A DNA stretch of 64,000 nt from Euzebyella marina (GTDB taxonomy: Bacteria > Bacteroidota > Bacteroidia > Flavobacteriales > Flavobacteriaceae), in NCBI RefSeq assembly GCF_014855515.1, contig NZ_JACYFK010000001.1, forward strand, positions 868,001 through 932,000, given 5' to 3'. Numbering within the stretch: position 1 is the first letter of the stretch; each line of letters begins with the position of its first letter. The translations under genes were made by a program, and so were the position numbers. The notes beneath the pieces are model-generated. The model searched no databases and was not told where the DNA came from. It saw only the letters and a list, made by a program, of their open reading frames with translations. Below, piece by piece: positions 18,191 to 27,456 of this stretch.

Positions 18191-18712
18191 ATGCAGGGCA
18201 AAAACCCGAAAGATTCTAGAACGACCATGACCGACATGGTTCTCCCTAGCGAGACCAACCCACTGAATAATCTTTTTGGCGGTGAACTTTTAGCTCGGAT
18301 GGACCGTGCGGCCAGTATTGCCGCTAGAAGACATAGTCGTAGAATAACCGTAACCGCATCTGTTAACCATGTAGCCTTCAACCAATCGGTGCCTGTAGGA
18401 AGCGTTCTAACTGTAGAAGCAGCGGTTTCCAGAGCTTTCAACACCTCTATGGAAGTCTATATCGACGTTTGGATGGAAGACCGTTTCAGCGGCGAACGCA
18501 CCAAGGCCAACGAAGCTATTTATACATTCGTAGCTGTTGACGATACGGGCCGCCCAACCGAAGTTCCGCCTCTTATTCCTGAAACGGAACTAGAAACACA
18601 GCGTTTTGATGGCGCCCTGCGCCGCAAGCAGTTAAGCTTGGTTCTTGCAGGTAAAATGAAACCTAACGACGCCACTGAATTAAAGGCGCTTTTCTTGGGC
18701 AATCAGGTTTAG
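18191..18712 (+). CDS. Acyl-CoA thioesterase (hotdog fold, YciA/BACH-like)
   Basis: 173 residues. Hydrolyses acyl-CoA to free acid and CoA in the cytoplasm. The family blocks are visible: MVLPSETNPLNNLFGGELLARMDRAA, with the catalytic Asp in the last helix, and SVNHVAFNQSVPVGSVLTVEAAV. FVAVDDTGRPTEVPPL precedes a helical C-terminal tail. Chain-length preference cannot be read from the sequence. The stop overlaps the stop of the convergent aldo/keto reductase gene by 4 bases. Confidence 0.92.
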   Translation: MQGKNPKDSRTTMTDMVLPSETNPLNNLFGGELLARMDRAASIAARRHSRRITVTASVNHVAFNQSVPVGSVLTVEAAVSRAFNTSMEVYIDVWMEDRFSGERTKANEAIYTFVAVDDTGRPTEVPPLIPETELETQRFDGALRRKQLSLVLAGKMKPNDATELKALFLGNQV

Positions 18713-19545
18713 AAATCGAAGTTGTCCGGATCCGGGCCACTTCGTTCGCCCTTATGCAAACTATCTAGATACGCTACTTCGTTCGGTGCCAGCTCAAAAT
18801 CAAAAATTTCAGAGTTCGATACTATTCTGTTTTTGTGCACTGATTTAGGTATGGTGACTACGCCTTTTTGTAAATTCCATCGCAGAACAATCTGTGCCGT
18901 CGATTTACCATACTTATCTTCAAGCTCTTTGGTGATATCAAGCTCAAAAAGCTTACCCTGCATGAATGGAGACCAGGCCTCGTACTGTATTTTATTGGTA
19001 TTGCAAAAATCAAGTAGTTCTTGCTGTACCAAATGCGGGTGAAATTCCATTTGATTGACCATAGGCACTATCTCAGCCGAACCCAATAAATCTTCAAGGT
19101 GGTGCTTTAGAAAATTGCTTACCCCTATCGCTTTGATACGGCCTTCTTTATATAATTTTTCCAAAGCGCGCCAGGTATCTTTGTATTTACCGGCGACTGG
19201 CCAATGAACCAAATACAAATCAACGTAATCAGTTCCTAGCCTTTTTACGCTAGCCTCGAACGCCTTCAAGGTGCTTTCATAACCTTGATCACTATTCCAC
19301 ACCTTCGTAGTAAGAAAAACATCTTCTCTTGCTACGCCAGAATCGACAATTCCCTTACCCACGCCTTCTTCATTCTTATATGCCGCTGCGGTATCTATAT
19401 GGCGATAACCACTTTGTAATGCAAATTTGACAGCATCGATTACCTCTTCGTCATTATCAGCTAAATAGGTACCTAAGCCAAAATAAGGCATATCAACACC
19501 ATTGTGCAGTTTAAAGGTTCCTTGTATATCCGTGATTTTACTCAT
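18709..19545 (-). CDS. Aldo/keto reductase
   Basis: 278 residues. NADPH-dependent carbonyl reductase with a TIM-barrel fold. The catalytic tetrad is visible: Asp in YRHIDTAAAYKNEEGVG (with its Tyr), Lys in FLTTKVWNSD and His in DLYLVHWPVAG. The cofactor-binding end is VVTIPKSVHKNRIVSN. It resembles the glyoxal/2,5-diketo-D-gluconate reductase branch; the physiological substrate is unknown. Separated by 34 bases from the upstream M23 gene, so it may be read from the same transcript. Confidence 0.93.
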   Translation of the reverse strand: MSKITDIQGTFKLHNGVDMPYFGLGTYLADNDEEVIDAVKFALQSGYRHIDTAAAYKNEEGVGKGIVDSGVAREDVFLTTKVWNSDQGYESTLKAFEASVKRLGTDYVDLYLVHWPVAGKYKDTWRALEKLYKEGRIKAIGVSNFLKHHLEDLLGSAEIVPMVNQMEFHPHLVQQELLDFCNTNKIQYEAWSPFMQGKLFELDITKELEDKYGKSTAQIVLRWNLQKGVVTIPKSVHKNRIVSNSEIFDFELAPNEVAYLDSLHKGERSGPDPDNFDF

Positions 19546-19579
19546 AATCGTATATGTTTTATTCGGTTCTTAAAATGAC

Positions 19580-20815
19580 CTAAAGTTGGTAAACCCATTC
19601 TTCAGGATTAAGTTTTGCGGTGTTCTGGTGCAGATAAAACTTTAGTCTTGTCTGACCGTTAGACCGATTGGTATAAATATCGCCAAGTTCCGTTTTTGCC
19701 TCCACCTGATCACCCTTTTTCACATAGAGGTTCGTGAGATTATAGTAGGTGCTGATATAGTTACCATGTTTTAACTGCACCGCTTTATTACCCCCGGGAA
19801 TCGAAAGAATAGCAATTACTTCGCCCCTAAAAATAGCTCTCGCCTTTGCACCTTCATCCGTAGTGATAATCACACCATTGCTTTGATGTTTGATTCCAGG
19901 ATAGATGGCATCGCTGTAAACACCAAACCCTTGGCTTTTAAAACCCTTCTCTACGGGCCAAATCAAGCGGCCCTTATTGGCAGAAAAGCTATTGGCTATA
20001 ATAGCGGCCTCAGGGGTCAATAAAAACTTACTGGGGTCATCATCTGCTTTACCCGCCTCTCTGTTGGCATTGGCAATGGCCTCTTTCACCAACCGTTCTA
20101 TCTCCCTATCGATTTGCTTGGCTTGATTCTGTTTGTCGCGAATCTCGGCAGCATACTTGGTCTCATCTTTTCTAATGGACAGAAGTAAATCTTGTTGTGC
20201 TTTCTTTTCTGAAGTCAACGAATTCTTTTCTTTGACATTGGCCGCAACCAATCGGTCCTTTTCTTTTCGTTGGACTGTGAGCTTTTGGTTCAGCTCTGTC
20301 AATTCATTGGTCTTTACCACAATCTTTTCACCTTGTTGGCGGCGAAAATCAGTATACTGCTTGATATACTGTACACGTTTAAATGCTTGAAAGAAATTTT
20401 CGGAAGACAATAAAAACATCAGTTTGCTTTGCTGGATCTTGCTTTGATACCCCTTCTGAATCATAGTGGCGTAATCATCTTTAAGCTCGTTCAGCTCCTT
20501 TTTCAAATCTGATATAGCATTAATGTTCGTATTGATTTTTCGGCTGAGCAAATTTGATTGTTCGTTGGTAACATTAATCAATCGTTGCCTTACTTTAATT
20601 TTTTGATCCAGAGCTTCCATACGGTCAAGCACTGAGCCCTTCTTCTCCTTTTGGGCGAACAACAGATGGTTGATTTGCTCAATTTCCTTCTGCAATTGCT
20701 CCCTTTTTGCCTCCAGCTCTTCCTGTTCGCCACCTTGGGCAAAGGTCATTACAGGCGCTAACGAGAAGAAAAGAAAAATAAGTAGTAAAACAAAGCGGCT
20801 TCTATTTGGCCTCAT
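19580..20815 (-). CDS. EnvC-like M23 (LytM) protein with a degenerate active site
   Basis: 411 residues. An N-terminal signal (LLLIFLFFSLAPVMTFA) leads into a long coiled coil (about 30-260, EELEAKREQLQKEIEQIN). The C-terminal domain (about 290-411) is LytM. The zinc motifs of active M23 enzymes (HxxxD and HxH) are not present: the matching places read KHQSNGVIIT and LKFYLHQN. This is the state of EnvC/NlpD-type activators, which switch on amidases at the septum rather than cutting peptidoglycan themselves. The start overlaps the DUF4292 gene end by 14 bases. The gene order TPR - DUF4292 - EnvC is a common Flavobacteriia cluster. Confidence 0.88.
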   Translation of the reverse strand: MRPNRSRFVLLLIFLFFSLAPVMTFAQGGEQEELEAKREQLQKEIEQINHLLFAQKEKKGSVLDRMEALDQKIKVRQRLINVTNEQSNLLSRKINTNINAISDLKKELNELKDDYATMIQKGYQSKIQQSKLMFLLSSENFFQAFKRVQYIKQYTDFRRQQGEKIVVKTNELTELNQKLTVQRKEKDRLVAANVKEKNSLTSEKKAQQDLLLSIRKDETKYAAEIRDKQNQAKQIDREIERLVKEAIANANREAGKADDDPSKFLLTPEAAIIANSFSANKGRLIWPVEKGFKSQGFGVYSDAIYPGIKHQSNGVIITTDEGAKARAIFRGEVIAILSIPGGNKAVQLKHGNYISTYYNLTNLYVKKGDQVEAKTELGDIYTNRSNGQTRLKFYLHQNTAKLNPEEWVYQL

Positions 20816-21602
20816 CCTCTAAAACAATCTCTTTAAAACCTTTTGGTATATTATAGGGGAAGTTCAACGGCTGATTGAACTCCATATTTCGATATTCGAT
20901 ATCCACAGTATTTCTCTCGTTACCATCGATAGCCGCAATGGCAATATCGTTCGGTAACACCCATTTGTTGATACTCTGGTAACTGTTATAATTGATTTGA
21001 AGCAGACGCTTTTTCAAAGGTTGCGAAAGTTGCTGTGAAGCCATCTTGAAATTGGTAGGGTCTACCATAAAAAGCACCTTGAAGAGCTCCATAGGCTTTT
21101 TTGGTTTAAGCTGGTAGCTCTTGTTGACAAGCTCTACATCGTACTTAGCATTGTTCAAGTCGAAAATAGCCTCTCCCAGAAGCAGGTTCTGAACCTGTTC
21201 AAAGTCTAATTCGGTACCCAAAAACTCGCTCAGGTAGGCAAAATCACCATCAAAATATTCGTTCTGAAGTTTGTTGTAGAAAGAAACCCTTCCCGGTGTA
21301 ATGTAGGCCTTCACCATGCCAAAAGGTGCACTTATCCAAATAGCTTTATCCTTTTCCATTCTTAAGGTAACAGAAACACCTTGTGAAGATTCGCCATCAG
21401 AATAATCGATTCTCATTTTTCCACTAAGTGTCTTGAAATCCAAGGCATTTTGGTAATGGTTTCTAATGACCGACTTGGCTGTGATACCCGGCTTTACGTT
21501 GGTATCGCCCAAGGCTTGCTTAGATTTACAGGAAAAAGCCAATACGGCCAATATCAATAGAGAGCTAAGTCTTGATGCAGACCTAAAAAAAATCTTCTTC
21601 AT
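20802..21602 (-). CDS. DUF4292 family lipoprotein
   Basis: 266 residues. The N-terminal signal ends in a lipobox (LAVLAFSCKSK), so it is lipid-anchored in the periplasm. The body shows repeated beta strands typical of lipoprotein-carrier-like folds (LSGKMRIDYSDGESSQGVSVTLRM; ISAPFGMVKAYITPGRVSFYN). DUF4292 proteins resemble LolA/LolB-type folds, but the function is not established. The gene is coupled to the EnvC-like gene by a 14-base overlap and follows the TPR gene after 43 bases, which points to a role in cell-envelope assembly. Confidence 0.85.
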   Translation of the reverse strand: MKKIFFRSASRLSSLLILAVLAFSCKSKQALGDTNVKPGITAKSVIRNHYQNALDFKTLSGKMRIDYSDGESSQGVSVTLRMEKDKAIWISAPFGMVKAYITPGRVSFYNKLQNEYFDGDFAYLSEFLGTELDFEQVQNLLLGEAIFDLNNAKYDVELVNKSYQLKPKKPMELFKVLFMVDPTNFKMASQQLSQPLKKRLLQINYNSYQSINKWVLPNDIAIAAIDGNERNTVDIEYRNMEFNQPLNFPYNIPKGFKEIVLEDEAK

Positions 21603-21645
21603 AAAAGCAACAATTAAAAGCTAGCATTTAGCCGCCTTTAAGGCT

Positions 21646-22596
21646 CTAAAAACCAGGTTTTATCTTACGAAGATACATATTTGCCCTGACTGAATTGTTA
21701 ATGGAATTATAAGCATCGGAAAGTTCTTGATAGAACTTATTACCTAGGGAAATATCGCCAATCAAATAATCTAGACCCGTTTCAAGTAGTTCTATCGCCT
21801 CTCGGTGCTTGCCTTTTTTATTTAGGGCACGCCCTTGGGCGTAATACAGCAAGGGTTGAGAAGGAAAACTCTCTAGGGCCTCACTTGAAATCTTTTCTAA
21901 CATGATAAGGTTATCTGTTCTGAGAAAATTGTCGATTTGAACCTTATACTGGTTGAATGTGTTGACCTCGGCATTGTTCTCGCTTGAAACCGAGAACGAA
22001 GTGCTTGTTATTTCGTCTTTTCTTTTCTCTAAAGAGTCATTTATTTTTACGGCTAGCGCTGCCGCAAAATCCGATTTATCGGCATTTTTAAGAATGCTTA
22101 AAGCAGTTTCATAATCCCTCTTTTTGAAATAAGCCAAAGCCAAATTCTCATTCAGCTTTTGATGGTTAGGTAGCTGATTCTTTGCGTTATCAAATTCCTT
22201 TCCTTGCTTTCTCAATGCTTCAACAAAGGTATCGGCATACCAAAGGTTATCGGGCTCGTTTTGTAGGGCTTCAAAAGCATAGTCTTCCGCAAGGGGATAT
22301 TCCTTTTCTTTTAAATATACTTTGGCCAACTCATGGTCGACCACCAATTTACCGGGATCTATATTCTTACATTTAAGAAGTAGGTTGATTGCCTTATCAT
22401 AGTTCTCGATTCCCTTTTGTTTCAGCGCCTCAAAAAAATTCTCTTGAAACTCGTCAGAATAGTTTTCAAGAAAAAGCTCTGCACTCTTTTGCTCATTAAA
22501 TTCTTCTTCCGGCTCTTGGGCATATAACGGATTCACAAGTAGGCCAATGGCCATACTATACGCTGCTATCTTTATCAATCCGTTCATACCTTTCAA
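21646..22596 (-). CDS. Tetratricopeptide repeat protein, periplasmic
   Basis: 316 residues with a signal peptide (GLIKIAAYSMAIGLLVNPLYA). TPR-like helical pairs follow: FFEALKQKGIENYDKAINLLLKC, LAKVYLKEKEYPLAEDYAFEAL, LALAYFKKRDYETALSILKNA and LLYYAQGRALNKKGKHREAIELLETGL. It probably acts as a protein-protein scaffold. It lies between dut and the DUF4292 gene in a run of co-directional genes. No enzymatic domain is seen. Confidence 0.85.
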   Translation of the reverse strand: MKGMNGLIKIAAYSMAIGLLVNPLYAQEPEEEFNEQKSAELFLENYSDEFQENFFEALKQKGIENYDKAINLLLKCKNIDPGKLVVDHELAKVYLKEKEYPLAEDYAFEALQNEPDNLWYADTFVEALRKQGKEFDNAKNQLPNHQKLNENLALAYFKKRDYETALSILKNADKSDFAAALAVKINDSLEKRKDEITSTSFSVSSENNAEVNTFNQYKVQIDNFLRTDNLIMLEKISSEALESFPSQPLLYYAQGRALNKKGKHREAIELLETGLDYLIGDISLGNKFYQELSDAYNSINNSVRANMYLRKIKPGF

Positions 22597-22611
22597 TCAA
22601 AATATATCAGG

Positions 22612-23046
22612 CTATTTTACACCCGTACTTCCAAAACCCCCAGCCCCACGGTCGGTTTCCGATAATTCTTCTACTTCATTCCATTCGGCCCTTTCATGCT
22701 TTGCAATTACCAATTGCGCAACACGCTCGCCATTTTCAACTGTAAATGACTCGTTAGATAAGTTAACAAGTATTACGCCTATTTCACCACGATAGTCCGC
22801 ATCAATTGTGCCCGGTGCATTTAATACGGTAATTCCCTTTTTGGCAGCCAACCCACTTCTAGGCCTAACTTGGGCCTCGTACCCAACAGGAAGCTCGATA
22901 AAAAGTCCTGTTTTAACAATGGAACGCTCTAAAGGTTTTAACGTAATCGGTTCAGAAATATTGGCTCTTAAATCCATTCCTGCCGATGCTTCGGTCTCAT
23001 AGTGTGGTAGTTGGTGCGATGATTTGTTGATTATCTTTATCTGCAT
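22612..23046 (-). CDS. dut: dUTP diphosphatase
   Basis: 144 residues, homotrimeric dUTPase type. Converts dUTP to dUMP and pyrophosphate. All five family motifs are visible in order: [47 protein letters not shown] and the C-terminal glycine-rich [10 protein letters not shown]. It sits 15 bases upstream of the TPR gene and 54 bases after the flippase gene in the same direction. Confidence 0.97.
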   Translation of the reverse strand: MQIKIINKSSHQLPHYETEASAGMDLRANISEPITLKPLERSIVKTGLFIELPVGYEAQVRPRSGLAAKKGITVLNAPGTIDADYRGEIGVILVNLSNESFTVENGERVAQLVIAKHERAEWNEVEELSETDRGAGGFGSTGVK

Positions 23047-23100
23047 TATAGTATTTGTTATTTATATCTATTACTTGCTAGCTACGGCCAAAAAATTCGA

Positions 23101-24570
23101 CTATGCTTTCGAGGATTTTTTTAGGAAAATTTGCTTCAATTTATCGTTCTCCAACCTGTAAACCAAGCCCAAAAATAATATCAGCAATACACTACCGATT
23201 AAAATATTTCTATTGAAAACATAGAATGACAATGCCGAGAATAAAATGGATATACCCAAATAGAATATAATCTTTCTGAAGTTATATGGAACGGGGTATC
23301 TTGATTTTCCTAAATAATACGACAAGCACATCATGGTGCCATAGGCCAGAACCGTAGCGATAGCAGAAGCCATATAGCCGATTGCCGGAATGAAAAAATA
23401 GTTTATACCGATTGTTACAAAAGCGCCGATCAGTGATATAAATGCTCCGTATCGGGTGCGGTCGGTAACTTTGTACCAGACCGAAAGATTGTGATAGATA
23501 CCCAGAAAAAAACTGGCCAAAATTATCAGCGGTACAATATTCATAGCTTCCCAATAAGCTTCATCTTGAACAAAAAGAACCTTAAGCCAATCTGAAAATA
23601 CGATAACGGCCAATAATATAATACTTCCTAATACAACAAAGTAATTGGTAATCTGTGCGTATGCTTTCTGAGGATTTTCGGTACCCGCATGACTAAAGAA
23701 AAAAGGCTCAATACCCATTCTGAAAGCGGTAGCGAATAGGGTCATGAACATGCCTAACTTATAACAGGCCGAATACTTACCCACTTCACTCTTCGCTATT
23801 TCTGCCGGAAGTAATTGCTCCAATAAAATTCTATCAAAAACCTCGTTAATGGTAAATGCGATACCGGCTACCAGTACGGGCCAAGCATACCGCATCATTC
23901 GTTTCCACAGTTCAAAATCAAAGGTATAGTCTCTTCTGAGATAAAGGCCTAACATCAAAAGAAGGGTTAGTCCGCTAGAAACCAAATTAGAAATAAAAAT
24001 ATAGGATATCTCAAAATTCGGTCGGTACAACCAGCCCAAACCTTCCGTACCATCGGCAGCCATTTTTGGTAGCATCACTAAAAAGAAAACGTTCAAACCC
24101 AGATTGACCCCAACATTTAAAATCTTGATCACTGCATATCGCATAGGCTTCTCATTCGCCCTGAGCCATGCAAAAGGAATAATCACGAGCGCATCTAACG
24201 CAATAATAAAAATGGTATAGCGTATAAAATCGGTATCGATACCTGTGGCTGAGGCAAGACTACCCTGCATCAAAAGAGCCAGTATGGTAAAACAGGTGGT
24301 GCTCGCCAAAATAGAAATTAGCGAAGTCGAAACTACGGTTCGTTTGTCGTCGGCACCGTTGTAAAACCGAAAGAATGCAGTTTCCATACCATAAGCCAAA
24401 AGCACATTGAATATGGCAAACCACGCAAAAATTACGGAAACCTCTCCGTAGCCAGAAGTCGCCAACACCCCGGTATACAGTGGCAACAGCAAGAAAGACA
24501 TCATCCGCGGAAGTACCGTAGCGAGCCCATATATCGCTGTTTGTTGAAATAGTTTTTTAAGCGGATTCAA
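23101..24570 (-). CDS. Polysaccharide flippase family membrane protein
   Basis: 489 residues with 12-14 membrane segments of the MOP/oligosaccharide flippase type (LFQQTAIYGLATVLPRMMSF at the start, ending in a lysine-rich tail). The start codon is TTG at 24570: an in-frame stop lies just upstream and homology begins at once. It carries a good promoter at 24588-24618. The closest family members in Flavobacteriia sit in this same dut-TPR-DUF4292 cluster and are not part of a variable polysaccharide locus, so the substrate is more likely a conserved lipid-linked saccharide. The substrate is not known. Confidence 0.88.
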   Translation of the reverse strand: MNPLKKLFQQTAIYGLATVLPRMMSFLLLPLYTGVLATSGYGEVSVIFAWFAIFNVLLAYGMETAFFRFYNGADDKRTVVSTSLISILASTTCFTILALLMQGSLASATGIDTDFIRYTIFIIALDALVIIPFAWLRANEKPMRYAVIKILNVGVNLGLNVFFLVMLPKMAADGTEGLGWLYRPNFEISYIFISNLVSSGLTLLLMLGLYLRRDYTFDFELWKRMMRYAWPVLVAGIAFTINEVFDRILLEQLLPAEIAKSEVGKYSACYKLGMFMTLFATAFRMGIEPFFFSHAGTENPQKAYAQITNYFVVLGSIILLAVIVFSDWLKVLFVQDEAYWEAMNIVPLIILASFFLGIYHNLSVWYKVTDRTRYGAFISLIGAFVTIGINYFFIPAIGYMASAIATVLAYGTMMCLSYYLGKSRYPVPYNFRKIIFYLGISILFSALSFYVFNRNILIGSVLLILFLGLVYRLENDKLKQIFLKKSSKA

Positions 24571-24587
24571 TAGCGTGGTTTAGTGCT

Positions 24588-24618
24588 CAAAAGTACCTAT
24601 TTAAAGGGATGTAACAAA
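24588..24618 (-). promoter_or_regulatory. Promoter TTTG-N19-TACTTTTG of the flippase-dut-envC cluster
   Basis: On the minus strand TTTG is followed after 19 bases by TACTTTTG, an exact match to both elements of the Bacteroidota housekeeping promoter. The -7 box ends 17 bases before the TTG start codon of the flippase gene. Confidence 0.7.
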
Positions 24619-24653
24619 GAGATGAAATAGGCCCCTACCTCGTTTTTAACGGG

Positions 24654-25121
24654 TTATTGTGAATTTTTGGCTTCTAAATTGGGATAGATGATGGCCAAAT
24701 TCCTCTGAATTCCATTAATCTGAAAATACTTCACTTTTTCATTGTTCACATAACTCACTACTGCCTGAGTTTCGGACAATTGAAAAGGGAAGGGCTCATC
24801 TTCTTGACTGGTCTCAACTAATTCATTTGCGATATCTCCGAATTCCGCCACTGCCACATTACCTATAGAAGTCAACTTAATTTGAAGTGGTGCACGCTTG
24901 CCCATATAGTATAAATTTTTCAGCTCGGCCCTGTCTTTCTCGAGGCTCAAGATGGGTATCACTACCTCATGACCCTCTTTTGCAGAATCATTTTCTAGAG
25001 TCCACTTTTGCGCATACGGTTCTCCCAGACTAAATGGGGCGGTTGTTTCAATTTTTTTGGTTGAAGAACATCCTGAAATTATAAAACCTATAACCAATAT
25101 TGCTCCTGTCAAAAATCTCAT
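24654..25121 (-). CDS. Small lipoprotein of unknown function
   Basis: 155 residues. The signal MRFLTGAILVIGFIISGC ends in a lipobox Cys followed by SSTKK. The mature part has alternating short strands (LKNLYYMGKRAPLQIKLTSIG) and no domain that I recognise. It is flanked by the flippase and an MFS gene, both in the same direction, with gaps of 83 and 70 bases, so it may be a separate unit. Confidence 0.75.
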   Translation of the reverse strand: MRFLTGAILVIGFIISGCSSTKKIETTAPFSLGEPYAQKWTLENDSAKEGHEVVIPILSLEKDRAELKNLYYMGKRAPLQIKLTSIGNVAVAEFGDIANELVETSQEDEPFPFQLSETQAVVSYVNNEKVKYFQINGIQRNLAIIYPNLEAKNSQ

Positions 25122-25191
25122 ATCTTTCTCGGTCTATTATTTTACACCTTAGATACGAGCGAATTGACTATAGGGACTATTTACAGCAATC

Positions 25192-26412
25192 TTAGGCTTC
25201 TTCCATATCAATACCCTTCATGGCCCATGAGGCAAAAAGTAGGGCTGTAAGGAGAAAACAGGCTGCCAAGGTATATGGAGCCCCTGGAAAGTAAATGGCG
25301 CCTTCTGGCCGTATGAAAAAGTAAAAAACAGGGGAGAAAATGAGTTGGCCAAGAATTGACGTAATACTTAGAAGCCCGGTGATAGCCCCCTGGAGATTGC
25401 CCTGCTCTTTTTCAGAGACCTGATTAGAAATCACCCCTTGTACCGTAGGGCCGGCGACTCCACCAAGAGCATAGGGTATTAGAAAGGCATACAACATCCA
25501 AGGTTCGGTAGCCAATGCAAATAAAAACATGCCGAGGGTCCATAATAAAAAACCTATCACCACCACTTTTTGACGGCCGAATTTCTTAACGAGCACACCT
25601 ACCAAAACACCTTGTACCAATGCCACTAAAAGCCCCACAACCATTAAAGAAACCCCAATCTCTTTGGGGCTCCATTCGTAACGTTCAATACCATAGTAAG
25701 ACCATGTAGCGGGAAGCGCCTGACCTGCCAGGTTAGCCAAGAAAAAAGCAAATATCAACGCAAGTACGCCCTTATAATTTCGCAAGCTTATCAATGAAAC
25801 CCCTGGTATCATTTTTTTTACCTCTATAGGCCTTCTATTTTCTTTCTGAAGGGATTCGGGCACGAAAAGCCATCCGAAAATAAAATTGGCAAAGGTGAGG
25901 CCTGCTGCAATGTAAAATGGGAGTCGTATATCTATTTCACCGAAAAAACCTCCCACTCCGGGGCCAATTATAAAGCCCAGACCAAAAGCGGCACCGATCA
26001 AACCAAAATTTTTAGCCTTATTCTCCTTTGTACTGACATCCGCTATGTAGGCCGATGCCACGGTAAAGCTGGCACCTGTAACCCCAGCGAGAAAACGACC
26101 CAGAAACAACCATGAAATAGATGGTGCCCAAGCATGGATCAAATAATCAACGCTAAGCCCTAAAAGAGCCAATAAAAGAATGGGGCGGCGCCCATATTGA
26201 TCCGAAATTTCTCCTAGAACTGGGGAAAAAAGAAATTGCATGCCAGCAAAGGCGGTAGTCAACCACATACCGTATATAACGGCCATGTGAGTGCCCTCTC
26301 CCGTCAATTCCATAATCAAATCAGGAATAATCGGAATGATAATACCAATACCAATTACATCCACTAGAATGGTTACAAAGATGAAAAGAAGGGCGGTTTT
26401 TTTTGACTTCAT
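25192..26412 (-). CDS. MFS transporter, TetA/TCR-like drug:H+ antiporter family
   Basis: 406 residues, 12 membrane segments. Motif A between segments 2 and 3 reads GEISDQYGRRPILLL, and the antiporter motif C region reads GAAFGLGFIIGPGVGGFFG. These are features of the TCR/Tet branch of 12-TM efflux proteins. The real substrate cannot be told from the sequence, and the many chromosomal TCR-like genes of Bacteroidota do not give tetracycline resistance by default. The gene ends before the lipoprotein gene; a CAAAAGTC sequence just upstream is one mismatch from a minus-strand -7 box. Confidence 0.88.
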   Translation of the reverse strand: MKSKKTALLFIFVTILVDVIGIGIIIPIIPDLIMELTGEGTHMAVIYGMWLTTAFAGMQFLFSPVLGEISDQYGRRPILLLALLGLSVDYLIHAWAPSISWLFLGRFLAGVTGASFTVASAYIADVSTKENKAKNFGLIGAAFGLGFIIGPGVGGFFGEIDIRLPFYIAAGLTFANFIFGWLFVPESLQKENRRPIEVKKMIPGVSLISLRNYKGVLALIFAFFLANLAGQALPATWSYYGIERYEWSPKEIGVSLMVVGLLVALVQGVLVGVLVKKFGRQKVVVIGFLLWTLGMFLFALATEPWMLYAFLIPYALGGVAGPTVQGVISNQVSEKEQGNLQGAITGLLSITSILGQLIFSPVFYFFIRPEGAIYFPGAPYTLAACFLLTALLFASWAMKGIDMEEA

Positions 26413-26483
26413 AATGCCGACAAAAGTCGAATAAAATTTAGTGAGCGCCTAGCGATAGCGGCAATATAAATTAGAGCAATAAA

Positions 26484-26505
26484 AAACCCCACAATTGTGG
26501 GGTTT
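26484..26505 (-). terminator. Terminator of the ATP synthase operon
   Basis: AAACCCCACAA and TTGTGGGGTTT form a perfect 22-base palindrome. On the minus strand it is followed by a run of T. It lies 24 bases after the atpG stop codon and just before the MFS gene starts. Confidence 0.85.
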
Positions 26506-26528
26506 GTATGATTTTGTTGCTATTGAAT

Positions 26529-27389
26529 TTAGCCGTTCAAAGCTTCAGCACCACCCACAATTTCCAATATTTCATTGGTAATTGCCGCTTGTCGCGCCTT
26601 ATTATAGGTCAATTTCAACTGATCTCTCAATTCTTTGGCATTATCGGTTGCCTTGTGCATTGCAGTCATACGAGCACCGTGCTCACTGGCAAAAGAATCT
26701 CTTACGGCTTTATAAAGCTGCGTCTTTAAAGACTTAGGGATTAATTGCTCAACAATCTCAGCCTTTGATGGCTCGAATTTATAATCAGCTGCGGCAGTCT
26801 CTCCTTCCTCAGCTGGAACTATCGGCAAAAATTGCTCGGTAATAACCAATTGAGTGGCGGCATTCTTGAATTTGTTATATACGATATCGATTTTATCGTA
26901 CTTGCCTTCTACGAACAATTCCATAAGCTCTTCAGCAATAGTAGATACGTTGTCGAAAGTCAAATCATCAAACACTGGGCTATGATTGCTGACCACCGTA
27001 GACTTTTTTGATAAGAAATCATTGGCCTTCTTACCTAAAGCAATGTAATCTACTTGCTTACCAGCATAGGTTTCATTGGCCAATAAAGTGACTTGCTTAA
27101 GAATATTCGAATTAAATGCACCTGCCAAACCTCTGTTCGAAGTTATTGCCACTATCAACACCTTCTTCACTTCACGGTTATCGGCATACTTGCTACCGGA
27201 ATCACCATCTAAACTTGCACTTAAGCTTTGTAAAAGCTCGGTAAGTTTATCTGAATATGGGCGCATTGCCGTAATGGCGTCTTGGGCTTTTTTCAATTTT
27301 GCAGCGGATACCATTTTCATGGCACTCGTAATCTGCATGGTTGAAGACACCGATGAAATCCTATTTCGTATTTCCTTTAAATTGGCCAT
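26529..27389 (-). CDS. atpG: ATP synthase F1 gamma subunit
   Basis: 286 residues. The central stalk of F1: the N-terminal helix (MANLKEIRNRISSVSSTMQITSAMKMVSAAKLKKAQ) and the C-terminal helix (ARMTAMHKATDNAKELRDQL...QAAITNEILEIVGGAEAL) form the rotating coiled coil and are both intact. It is the last gene of the minus-strand atpB-E-F-H-A-G operon and is followed by a strong terminator. The beta and epsilon genes are not here; in Bacteroidota they form a separate operon. The 67-base gap before it holds a 9-base direct repeat (GTTAATAGT, 27407 and 27421). Confidence 0.98.
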   Translation of the reverse strand: MANLKEIRNRISSVSSTMQITSAMKMVSAAKLKKAQDAITAMRPYSDKLTELLQSLSASLDGDSGSKYADNREVKKVLIVAITSNRGLAGAFNSNILKQVTLLANETYAGKQVDYIALGKKANDFLSKKSTVVSNHSPVFDDLTFDNVSTIAEELMELFVEGKYDKIDIVYNKFKNAATQLVITEQFLPIVPAEEGETAAADYKFEPSKAEIVEQLIPKSLKTQLYKAVRDSFASEHGARMTAMHKATDNAKELRDQLKLTYNKARQAAITNEILEIVGGAEALNG

Positions 27390-27456
27390 TTTTCTTATAG
27401 TAATTAGTTAATAGTGGTTGGTTAATAGTATAACCTAACCTCCATACCTAGTACTC

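Noticed and set aside
27407-27429. Nine-base direct repeat GTTAATAGT before atpG
   Set aside because: Short, AT-rich and only two copies; probably a local duplication without function.
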